Part shown: one piece after another, positions 15,177-21,870 of the stretch
Layout: every line of letters begins with the position of its first letter
Numbering within the stretch: position 1 is the first letter of the stretch
DNA from: a virus
Virus record (IMG/VR): IMGVR_UViG_3300020175_001183
Coordinates: 1-23,793 of that record
Direction: 5' to 3' (one strand)
DNA: 23,793 bases
Position numbers and translations under genes: made by a program
The notes under the pieces: generated by a model
Database searches by the model: none
Seen by the model: only the letters and a program-made list of their open reading frames with translations
What the model was told of the DNA's origin: nothing

Positions 15177-15290
15177 CCTCGGTTCAACCAGAAATGACGC
15201 TTCATCTCTTATTAATGTTGTTCTAGGTATCGATCCATCAACAAATAAATGCAAACAAAACATTATATAAAACGTAATAAAATTTTTCAT
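15159..15290 (-). CDS. small hypothetical protein, 43 residues
   Basis: A 43-codon ORF beginning MKNFITFYIMFCLHLFVDG, a signal-like or membrane-like hydrophobic N-terminus, followed by a polar tail ending LTIST. Its ATG overlaps the stop of the 40-codon ORF before it by one base (TGATG), typical of coupled translation, and it has no separate ribosome site. Its end runs into the -35 and spacer of the folE2 promoter. Function unknown. It could be a chance frame; the support is the exact stop-start overlap and the membrane-like layout. Confidence 0.35.
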   Translation of the reverse strand: MKNFITFYIMFCLHLFVDGSIPRTTLIRDEASFLVEPRLTIST

Positions 15291-15412
15291 CAGATAGCTG
15301 ATCCAGCTGACAAAAAGATTATAAACGCAGGTAACAAAACAATAAAACCTGTTGTAGCTAAAGACTGGATGACTGCTGTAGCCACAGCACACCGTGCCTC
15401 ACTCTTAGACAT
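15290..15412 (-). CDS. small single-pass membrane protein, 40 residues
   Basis: A 40-codon ORF with an excellent ribosome site (AAGGAG six bases before the ATG). It starts MSKSEARCAVATAVIQ, then has a hydrophobic segment from about residue 18 to 35 (LATTGFIVLLPAFIIFLS) and ends in GSAI. The strong start signal in an otherwise gene-free gap between QueD and folE2 argues that it is real. Its stop overlaps the start of a second tiny ORF (TGATG). Possible roles are host-membrane interference or an accessory peptide; nothing in sequence decides. Confidence 0.55.
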   Translation of the reverse strand: MSKSEARCAVATAVIQSLATTGFIVLLPAFIIFLSAGSAI

Positions 15413-15445
15413 TTTTTCTCCTTATGGGATAAATTGTTGAATGTG

Positions 15446-15466
15446 CTGACAGGGATCTCCCGTCAG
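15446..15466 (-). other. hairpin in the queD-to-small-ORF gap
   Basis: On the minus strand CTGACGGG pairs with CCTGTCAG around a five-base loop (AGATC), eight pairs with one G-U. It lies about 32 bases after the queD stop and about 34 bases before the small-ORF start. No U-run follows on either strand, so it is not a clear terminator; it could be a processing or attenuation element. The remaining 15413-15497 gap holds an AT-rich stretch and the AAGGAG site, nothing else that I can support. Confidence 0.4.
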
Positions 15467-15497
15467 ACACAGTTATATATAAAAAACTAAATTTTGA

Positions 15498-16061
15498 CTA
15501 GACGTACCTGCTGAAAACTTCTTTAGGCGTTACAAAGTTCCACGTTGGTTGTTCTATAAGATAACTTTCGGCTTTCTTTGCTTGTCGGCGTGCTACCTTT
15601 TCTTCGATGGTAATAAATGCAGAGTTCTTTTCATGTTCTCTACTTTCAACCCTCGAAACAAATGCACGCCCATCAGTCAAATTGTATATGAAAGGATTGA
15701 CCTGTTCCCAAATAAAGATAGAACTCATCTCCATTGAAACACCATAAGGCAATACTCTCAGATCTACAAGGCCTTCTTCGTTAGCTCGTAGCGCTTTGGT
15801 AAGACGAGGATCATCACCACCAATCAAAGCTGTGTGGTCAAAATAATATTCTAAGAAATGTTTAATAGGTCTTAGATCTCCGAATCCTACAATCCAACCA
15901 TGATTATCAGGAGAACCTGAAAATTCAAAATGCACTGAACGATCGTAACCATGCCACTTTGCACATGGACCAGTACAGGGATCTCCTGTCTCGTCAGTAT
16001 CAAACCATTGCATGTGCGCAACGGGTAAGTTGTAATATGATTTCGTAGCTTTCAATAACAT
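15498..16061 (-). CDS. queD: 6-carboxy-tetrahydropterin synthase QueD, extended form
   Basis: It makes 6-carboxy-5,6,7,8-tetrahydropterin from dihydroneopterin triphosphate, the second step to CDG. The 187-residue product is longer than bacterial QueD (about 120). Matches include AHMQWF (His16), CAKWHGY (Cys33 four residues before His37, as in E. coli), GWIVGFGDLRPI, and YFDHTAL (Asp75-His76). The usual HGH zinc motif reads HGY, so one zinc ligand is replaced by Tyr39. An inserted loop and a basic C-terminal tail account for the extra length. The ATG at 16061 follows GGAG six bases upstream and lies one base after the queE stop; the longer frame to 16217 lies mostly inside queE. Confidence 0.82.
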   Translation of the reverse strand: MLLKATKSYYNLPVAHMQWFDTDETGDPCTGPCAKWHGYDRSVHFEFSGSPDNHGWIVGFGDLRPIKHFLEYYFDHTALIGGDDPRLTKALRANEEGLVDLRVLPYGVSMEMSSIFIWEQVNPFIYNLTDGRAFVSRVESREHEKNSAFITIEEKVARRQAKKAESYLIEQPTWNFVTPKEVFSRYV

Positions 16062-16062
16062 T

Positions 16063-17007
16063 TTACACTCCAATAACATTGCCCCAGATATACGTATGTA
16101 CTCTAGCTGATACACAGTATCCCCTAGCTTGCGCCATGTTGGCAACATCTCCGTCACATATTTTTTGGCCTTCCACTGTTGCACCAACAGGCATAATCCA
16201 TACCGGCCAATCAACACCTGCTTCCCTGAATTGATGAACTACCTCATCAAGCTCTTCCCATTGCTCTGGCTTAGGACCTAGAACAAACTTTAACTGTCCA
16301 ACAGGAGCTTTTGACGTTGTTGACCTTTCGCGCACTGTCCTACCAAGGTCATTATATTGAGAAACAACATCTGGACGTATTGCCTTCTTTGGTTTCTCTC
16401 CTGACACTGTATACAACTTAGGACTACAAGAAAAGAACAGCTCACCACCATACAGACCTCTGTTACCAAATGTCCTAATGAACTGATCAGTTAATGGCTG
16501 TGTGCCATTTGTTTCCCAAGTTGTGTGCCATGGTCGTTCATAATTTTGTTTGGTCTTATACACAGCGTTAATTTCTACAGCTGCTTCTTGTGCATGCTTC
16601 ATTAACGACTCCCCGCCTGTATAAACAAGATGTGTCGATGCCCGTGAAACAGGGTGATTGAAATTACCACCTGGGTTATACGCATTGACCATTTCGCCTC
16701 TAAGAGTTTCAACAATCTCTTCTGGCGTCTGCTTCTTTTGAAGATGCTTAAACTTCTTTGACCACGAGTAAGAACTATCACATCCTTTTTCCCATACAGG
16801 AAGATCTGTGATGTCTTTCACCCCTAAAGGATCAAAATCTTTATAAGGCAATTCATACGTTTCTGGGTTGGTCGGATCTTCTTGACCAAAGCCATCACAT
16901 TGTAAATTGCAAAGAAAAAACCGAAGCCACACTGATGGGACTCCGGTATAAAAACCTTCGCCTTGTACTGAATAAAACGTCTCAGAGAACGCGTACTCTT
17001 TGCTCAT
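16063..17007 (-). CDS. queE: 7-carboxy-7-deazaguanine synthase QueE, radical SAM
   Basis: A radical-SAM enzyme that contracts 6-carboxy-tetrahydropterin to 7-carboxy-7-deazaguanine. The 314-residue product (bacterial QueE about 210-250) has SVQGEG at 13-18 and GVPSVWLRF. The cluster cysteines look like Cys33 and Cys37 (FLCNLQC) plus Cys76 in GCDSSYSW, which matches the CDT-x-Y-x-W segment of the family. TGGES at 130-134 is the SAM-binding GGE motif. Instead of CX3CX2C there are 38 residues between the second and third cysteine. The start follows GAGGAAACTCA and overlaps the peptide deformylase stop by 26 bases; queD follows after one base. Function is inferred by motif and context, with good confidence. 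Confidence 0.85.
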   Translation of the reverse strand: MSKEYAFSETFYSVQGEGFYTGVPSVWLRFFLCNLQCDGFGQEDPTNPETYELPYKDFDPLGVKDITDLPVWEKGCDSSYSWSKKFKHLQKKQTPEEIVETLRGEMVNAYNPGGNFNHPVSRASTHLVYTGGESLMKHAQEAAVEINAVYKTKQNYERPWHTTWETNGTQPLTDQFIRTFGNRGLYGGELFFSCSPKLYTVSGEKPKKAIRPDVVSQYNDLGRTVRERSTTSKAPVGQLKFVLGPKPEQWEELDEVVHQFREAGVDWPVWIMPVGATVEGQKICDGDVANMAQARGYCVSARVHTYIWGNVIGV

Positions 17008-17518
17008 TGAGTTTCCTCTTCTTATCTAATCTCTTCTTTTGTCTTACAGCTTGCTCATAATGAAACTTGCTAGAACGATTTTTAAAAACAATACCGTCCA
17101 TGTGATCATATTCATGTTGTATTACTCTAGCAGGTATGCTATCAAACACATCGGTAGTTATATGGCCATTAGAGCCAGCATACCGTATTCTTATTGAATC
17201 AGGTCGTTTCACTTTTATAAAAAGTCCGGGATAGGACAAACAACCTTCCTCCATCAAAACTAAGTTTTCCGATGTGGAAACAATGTTGGGATTGAAGAAT
17301 ACTTTGATGTTACTAGGATCGTTGGGATTCCCAGCAACGAATACCCTCCAGGGCAGTCCAACCTGACAAGCAGACAATCCAAGACCTCCATGAGTTATCA
17401 TCGATTCTTTCAAGTTCGTGGCTAACTCAACTGGATCAACAGGAGGATTTTCAAAATCAAATCGTAATCCACATTCTCTTAATATTTTATCATCAGATTT
17501 TACAAGATCATAAATCAT
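16982..17518 (-). CDS. def: peptide deformylase
   Basis: It removes the formyl group from the N-terminal Met of new proteins. The 178-residue product carries all three active-site motifs: GLGLSACQVG (45-54; GIGLAAPQ in bacteria), EGCLS (91-95, metal Cys) and HEYDH (135-139, metal His and catalytic Glu). Unlike the shortest cyanophage versions it keeps a C-terminal helix and adds a Lys/Arg-rich tail (VRQKKRLDKKRKLNEQR). It overlaps the gp46 stop as ATGA and is followed by queE. Phage deformylases in cyanophages are thought to keep host or phage protein maturation going during infection. Confidence 0.93.
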   Translation of the reverse strand: MIYDLVKSDDKILRECGLRFDFENPPVDPVELATNLKESMITHGGLGLSACQVGLPWRVFVAGNPNDPSNIKVFFNPNIVSTSENLVLMEEGCLSYPGLFIKVKRPDSIRIRYAGSNGHITTDVFDSIPARVIQHEYDHMDGIVFKNRSSKFHYEQAVRQKKRLDKKRKLNEQRVRVL

Positions 17519-19236
17519 GCTGCTATCCTACTAAAGTTCTTTACTTTCTCAAAACGTATAGTGTTGTGGAACTTATCCATCAATTGATCACCTTTATGGG
17601 ATATAATAAAGATGTTCGCGTCAGAAGTCAAGTCATTTAGAATCTTTAAGAACTCTTCGGTTCCAGTTGTATCTAACGACGAATCAAATACTTCATCCAT
17701 GATTAAAAGATTGGTGCTTGCGCTGTTTCTCAGCTTTGCAATTGCTCTCCAAGTAAAAAGAAGAGCAAGGTCGATACGCATTTTTTCTCCTTCGGAAAAT
17801 GAAGCGTAACTGAATTCATCTCTATATCTTGACTTGATTGTTTCATTGAAGTTTTCATCCAGTTCAAACTGAACAAAGAAATCCATGGAAGCAAGATATT
17901 TGTTTACCAACTTATTCATGATTGGCACATATTGCTTTATAATTCTTGTTTTGATTCCACTGTCTTTCAGAATAAGAGAAGCTACATCAAGAACACCTTT
18001 GTCGTTAGTTAATGATTCTTTTTCTTGGTGATAATTATCAAGCTCGTCGTTCAACTCTCCGAGCTTCACTTTTTCAGTGTCAGATTGTTTTGGAACATTT
18101 GATGTTTCTATGTCTTCTTTGATGGATTCAATAAGTTGGTTGAGAGCGTTTATTTGTGAATTGTGTGAAGATATTTCAGTCTGTATGTTGTTTATTTGCT
18201 CTATGGTGTTTTGTATAGCTTGCAATCTTTCTTCTATCTTCGCATATTCTTCTTTTAGTAAATTGAATCCCGTATTTGTTTCATCTAATACCTTTTGTTT
18301 TTTGTCCATGATGTCACATTTGAAATCTTCTTCTATGTTTTGTTTACATGTTGGACAGTCATCATGATTGCCATAGAAATCTATTTCTTGTGAGAGTTTT
18401 GAAATCTTATCTTGCATTTTGTATTCAAATTGCTCGAGCTTTTTCTTTTTTGTTTTTACCTTGTCGATGTCTGCTTTCTCGCTCTGAAGCCTTTCAACTT
18501 CTTCCTGCAATGTAACTATTTGATCTGTATGGTTTTTTTTCTGTGTGTCAGCTTTTGCGATCTTTATCTTTCCATCATTGATTCTCTTCTCGTTATTTTG
18601 TTTCAACTGAGAAATGTAGTTTTCTTGCATTGAGATTTTTTCTTCAGCTAAGTTTATAGCATAATCAACGTCCATCAGTTTATTTTTATTTGTTGCCACT
18701 TTCTCTTTTAGCAACGTATTCATTGTAGAAAATATTTGTATATCTAACAAGTCTTCAATTACTTCTCGTCTGTGTTGAGACGATAACTGCATGAAAGGAA
18801 CGAATGTGCTGCTACCCAAAACAACAATCTGACTGAAAGACTTGTGGTTTAATTTTAAAATATTTTTCTCAACAACATCCTGATAATCTCGAGCTGAGGC
18901 ATCTTGGTTTATAAGCTCGTCGTTTTTGTATACCTCAAACTTTGGAGAACCATACTTTTTTATGCCTCTAATAATTTTGTAGTTGTTTGTTGATATACTA
19001 AACTCGACTTCTACTTCTGCACCTTTACTGTTGATGCTGTTGATCAGTTGGTTCTTGTTTATCTTTCGAAATGGTTTTGCGTACAAAGCATAAGACAATG
19101 CATCGAGTATCGTTGACTTGCCAGCTCCATTTTCACCAACAATGAGTGTCGACTTGTTTTTCAATAAATTAACTTCGGTCCACGTATTGCCTGTGGAGAG
19201 AAAGTTTTTCCATCTTATGTATTTAAATGTTATCAT
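17515..19236 (-). CDS. 46: recombination endonuclease ATPase subunit gp46, Rad50/SbcC-like
   Basis: With gp47 it forms the Mre11-Rad50-type complex that processes double-strand ends and degrades host DNA. The 573-residue product (T4 gp46 is 560) has Walker A GENGAGKST at 34-42, two long coiled-coil arms separated by a zinc hook CPTC near 293, the ABC signature FSEGEKMRID, and a Walker B/D-loop LLIMDEVFDSSLD. The arms are much shorter than in bacterial SbcC. Its start overlaps the stop of the oxygenase gene (TAATG), and the ribosome site is weak, suggesting coupling. Confidence 0.96.
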   Translation of the reverse strand: MITFKYIRWKNFLSTGNTWTEVNLLKNKSTLIVGENGAGKSTILDALSYALYAKPFRKINKNQLINSINSKGAEVEVEFSISTNNYKIIRGIKKYGSPKFEVYKNDELINQDASARDYQDVVEKNILKLNHKSFSQIVVLGSSTFVPFMQLSSQHRREVIEDLLDIQIFSTMNTLLKEKVATNKNKLMDVDYAINLAEEKISMQENYISQLKQNNEKRINDGKIKIAKADTQKKNHTDQIVTLQEEVERLQSEKADIDKVKTKKKKLEQFEYKMQDKISKLSQEIDFYGNHDDCPTCKQNIEEDFKCDIMDKKQKVLDETNTGFNLLKEEYAKIEERLQAIQNTIEQINNIQTEISSHNSQINALNQLIESIKEDIETSNVPKQSDTEKVKLGELNDELDNYHQEKESLTNDKGVLDVASLILKDSGIKTRIIKQYVPIMNKLVNKYLASMDFFVQFELDENFNETIKSRYRDEFSYASFSEGEKMRIDLALLFTWRAIAKLRNSASTNLLIMDEVFDSSLDTTGTEEFLKILNDLTSDANIFIISHKGDQLMDKFHNTIRFEKVKNFSRIAA

Positions 19237-19847
19237 TATAAATGTTTTATTTGAGAGTTAAATGACAAACTTACTCTCATATCACCACTATTGTTAGGGG
19301 AAACGCTATGAGGATAAAAACTAGGAAACAAAACTAATTTACCTGGAACAGGATGTATTCGATGTGAATACATATTCAGCAAACTACCCGCAGCTGAAGA
19401 ACCATCGAAGAAATGACCCCACTCGGTGTCAGCTACCAAGTAGTTTCTGTGAAAATTTATTGTACCTGAATTAGGTGATGCCTTTATATAATAAGCACCC
19501 GAAAAGACACTATGCGGATGTGTATGATAATCGTTTGCATTGTGCTGGTCATTAAAGTTTAGCCAGAAGTTTCCTATCTGTATTTTTCTCGGTGACTTGT
19601 ATGTATATTGATTCGTATAACTATCAACGATTCCTTGTATATTATCAATCAATTCGCACAGCACAGGATACTGAGTTACAGTTTCTCTGAATAATGGTGG
19701 ACTCTGATATCCTCCTACATTCGAATGCACAACGCCTTCTTGTGTATCTCTCACATGGCAGCATTCAATATACAATTGATCATTGTTAATGGCGAGGTCA
19801 GCGCATAACAGAGCTTCCTCGGATATAGGAATATACTTTATCTGCAT
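19236..19847 (-). CDS. 2OG-Fe(II) oxygenase of the YHTHPHS type
   Basis: A 203-residue putative 2-oxoglutarate/Fe(II) oxygenase different from the one at 9104-9700. NFWLNFNDQHNANDYHTHPH followed by SVFSGAYYIKA matches the family of uncharacterised phage and marine bacterial oxygenases with a closely spaced His cluster (His108, 110, 112). FPSFYPHSVSP holds the distal iron His180, and MRVSLSFN (Arg191) the 2-oxoglutarate contact. There is no HxD pair, so the second ligand is one of the clustered His or a later acid; that is uncertain. It lies between gp47 (two-base gap) and gp46 (TAATG overlap) in the recombination operon. Substrate unknown. Confidence 0.82.
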   Translation of the reverse strand: MQIKYIPISEEALLCADLAINNDQLYIECCHVRDTQEGVVHSNVGGYQSPPLFRETVTQYPVLCELIDNIQGIVDSYTNQYTYKSPRKIQIGNFWLNFNDQHNANDYHTHPHSVFSGAYYIKASPNSGTINFHRNYLVADTEWGHFFDGSSAAGSLLNMYSHRIHPVPGKLVLFPSFYPHSVSPNNSGDMRVSLSFNSQIKHL

Positions 19848-19849
19848 AA

Positions 19850-20908
19850 CTAAGTAATTGACAGAGCTTCTTGATATAATTCTTTTATTGTCTTTTCAAG
19901 GGATGGCTTGTGGACGTTTGAGTCTAAACCATTAATGTATTTGCCAAGTATTGTCAGCGTATCTTCTGCTTCGCTAACTATATCGTCATCGGACTCAATA
20001 TCAAGATGCAAATGGTCCTCAACGACTTGGACGTGTATTGGATTAACTTTTTCTAACTTCTCAATGAAAATATCGAACCAATAAGGATTATTCTTTTCTG
20101 TTATAATCACTTTCACATAACAACCAGACAGATCGTCAAAGTTTTCGTTTACAACTTGTTCCATATTTTTATTTGAGTCATCATAATGTATTTTATGAAA
20201 CATTCTATATGGATTTGGTATAAAGGTCAACTCCCTCGTATCCGTATCAAATACATGAAATCCTTTTTGATCATCATAATCCGACCACGTCATTTCATAC
20301 GGACATCCAAGGTAGTTCACATTACCACTTGTAGATTTTGTGTGATAGTGGCCAGTACATACGACGTCGAAATTTCTCAACCAGTCGTCTGACATACCAT
20401 GATGAATTGCTTGGCCTTTGTACATTTGGTAACCTGAAAGCTCAAGATGGCCAAACAGTACTTGGGAGTTTGTTGAGTTGCAAAGATCTTCAACATGTTC
20501 TTGGTTGCTAGCGCATATCCAAGGCAGCATTACAATATCAAGACCATCAAAAGTTGCTATCTCAGGTTGATCGTAGATAGTTATATCGTAGTGTTCAGCA
20601 AGAAGATTAATTGAGTTTATCTCTAGCGTGTTTTTGTAAAAGGAATCGTGGTTGCCTACTAACACATGAAAGTTATATTGATTTTTATCAATTGGATCAA
20701 AAAACGTTCGCTTTGCTCGATCCAATGAGACAAAATTTATATACTTCCTTCTATCAAAAGTGTCACCAAGATCAACAATTGTATCAATATTGTTTTCTTT
20801 TAAATATGGAAAGAATATATTTTCAAAGAATCTTTCTTGATGGTCTGCAAATGCAGAATGATCATTCCTCACACCAAAGTGAAGATCGGTTATCAATGCT
20901 AACTTCAT
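19850..20908 (-). CDS. 47: recombination endonuclease subunit gp47, Mre11/SbcD-like
   Basis: The nuclease partner of gp46. The 352-residue product (T4 gp47 is 339) contains all metallophosphoesterase motifs: ITDLHFG (Asp8, His10), VDLGDTFDRR (Asp46, Asp49), GNHDSF (Asn86-His87-Asp88), GHLELSG, and CTGHYHTKS with the final His pair. The C-terminal 120 residues form the gp46-contact part. The ATG at 20908 overlaps the gp55 stop (TAATG). All active-site residues are intact. Confidence 0.96.
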   Translation of the reverse strand: MKLALITDLHFGVRNDHSAFADHQERFFENIFFPYLKENNIDTIVDLGDTFDRRKYINFVSLDRAKRTFFDPIDKNQYNFHVLVGNHDSFYKNTLEINSINLLAEHYDITIYDQPEIATFDGLDIVMLPWICASNQEHVEDLCNSTNSQVLFGHLELSGYQMYKGQAIHHGMSDDWLRNFDVVCTGHYHTKSTSGNVNYLGCPYEMTWSDYDDQKGFHVFDTDTRELTFIPNPYRMFHKIHYDDSNKNMEQVVNENFDDLSGCYVKVIITEKNNPYWFDIFIEKLEKVNPIHVQVVEDHLHLDIESDDDIVSEAEDTLTILGKYINGLDSNVHKPSLEKTIKELYQEALSIT

Positions 20909-21444
20909 TATACACTTTTCTCACGCTTTTTTACTTTTCTTCGTTTCGAGGCTTCAAACTCTTCGATAAAATTGTTCATGTATTCAGTAGACCATTCGCT
21001 CATTTTAATGCTATCACCAAAGTCCTGGCCACTGTCATGCTCTTGCGTATCCGATGTAAGATTCATAAGATTGACTTGTTCTGTCATTTTATATTTTGTA
21101 TACAACAGCTTCTTTTCTTTTTGTATCCTTCTGAGAAAAGCATACCAAATAATCTGTGTAAAATATGCGAAAGGGTTATTTGATTTCTCCGGATCGAAGT
21201 TGTCAATGTATTGTAAACAATTTTCAATACCGTCCGCAACCATATCATCCTTGAAAGTATAATTCATAAAGTTTGGTTTGCGAGCTAGATGCGTAGCTAT
21301 TTTCATAACACACTCGCCAATATAATTAGGTACCCGAGGTCGCGGACTGTTATTTTCATTCGCTTCGGCTACTTGCTTTCTGTATTCAATAAGCGCAGCT
21401 AAGAAGTCTTTATTGTTTACGTATTGATTTTTTGCCTTGGCCAT
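20908..21444 (-). CDS. 55: late sigma factor gp55
   Basis: It directs host RNA polymerase to TATAAATA late promoters and works with the clamp gp45. The 178-residue product (T4 gp55 is 185) begins MAKAKNQYVNNKDFLAALIEY and has the core region YIGECVMKIATHLARKPNFMNY, then the sigma region-2-like DNFDPEKSNNPFAYFTQIIWYAFLRRIQKEKK. The C-terminus ends in a basic stretch (KRRKVKKREKSV) instead of the hydrophobic-acidic clamp-binding tail described for T4 gp55; the nearest candidate, YMNNFIEEFEA, is just before it. It follows its own promoter (21471-21499) and a GGAA ribosome site, and overlaps gp47 (TAATG). Confidence 0.93.
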   Translation of the reverse strand: MAKAKNQYVNNKDFLAALIEYRKQVAEANENNSPRPRVPNYIGECVMKIATHLARKPNFMNYTFKDDMVADGIENCLQYIDNFDPEKSNNPFAYFTQIIWYAFLRRIQKEKKLLYTKYKMTEQVNLMNLTSDTQEHDSGQDFGDSIKMSEWSTEYMNNFIEEFEASKRRKVKKREKSV

Positions 21445-21470
21445 AAGTTATTTCCATCAAAAATAATAAT

Positions 21471-21499
21471 ATTATACTACTTCAATCAACTTATTACAA
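21471..21499 (-). promoter_or_regulatory. sigma70-like promoter, TTGTAA-N17-TATAAT, upstream of gp55
   Basis: The minus strand has TTGTAA (21499-21494), a 17-base spacer and TATAAT (21476-21471), just after the Sm-like gene's stop. The start would be near 21464, giving a leader of about 20 bases before the gp55 ATG. The -35 matches at four of six positions. It gives gp55 and the gp47-gp46 genes their own early promoter. Confidence 0.65.
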
Positions 21500-21501
21500 C
21501 A

Positions 21502-21870
21502 TCAATGCACGTTGAAATCATCATTAACGTTGAGCAACATCCTGTTTAAGTACTGATCTATTTCATCATCATCTTGAATGTTTTCTTGTTCGTTCTCATG
21601 AGCCTCAAGATCAGCTATGCTTTCGTGATATATTTCTTCAATGTATTCTGTTGGTTCGGCAGCAGCAACAATATGCCACGTCTTCAGTTTGAATTCATTT
21701 TGATTAGATTCAATCCACTTTGAAGCTATCAACGAAGAACCTGATTGTTTTGTACTGAGTGAAAAACGAAGAGGGTTTTTTATCAACACATACTTTTCAT
21801 CTTTAGTGTACGACATTTCGCAGATGAGTGTTTCCCCTGTTATAAGTTTTAGTATTGTTGTCTCGTGCAT
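21502..21870 (-). CDS. Sm-like small beta-barrel protein between UvsW and gp55
   Basis: A 122-residue conserved hypothetical protein. The N-terminal TTILKLITGETLICEMSY strand-turn-strand and the following LIKNPLRFSL resemble LSm/Hfq-like barrels, as does the 7449-7742 protein, to which it looks related (shared hydrophobic-GE-hydrophobic start and AEP motif). It has an acidic C-terminal tail (NEQENIQDDDEIDQYLN) absent from the other copy. The ATG at 21870 follows GGAGAAATAG and abuts the UvsW stop. An RNA-binding role is a family-level guess; proteins of this kind are frequent near replication genes in marine T4-like phages. Confidence 0.62.
   Translation of the reverse strand: MHETTILKLITGETLICEMSYTKDEKYVLIKNPLRFSLSTKQSGSSLIASKWIESNQNEFKLKTWHIVAAAEPTEYIEEIYHESIADLEAHENEQENIQDDDEIDQYLNRMLLNVNDDFNVH

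Noticed and set aside
15249-15440. Plus-strand ORF of 63 codons in the queD-folE2 gap
   Set aside because: It has no ribosome site and faces the rest of the window; the minus-strand 40-codon ORF over the same bases has a strong start signal, so that frame was preferred.
20611-21183. Long plus-strand ORF of 190 codons
   Set aside because: It lies opposite the 5' part of gp47 and the 3' part of gp55, both firmly identified, and its product is rich in Cys, Phe and Tyr with no recognisable domain.
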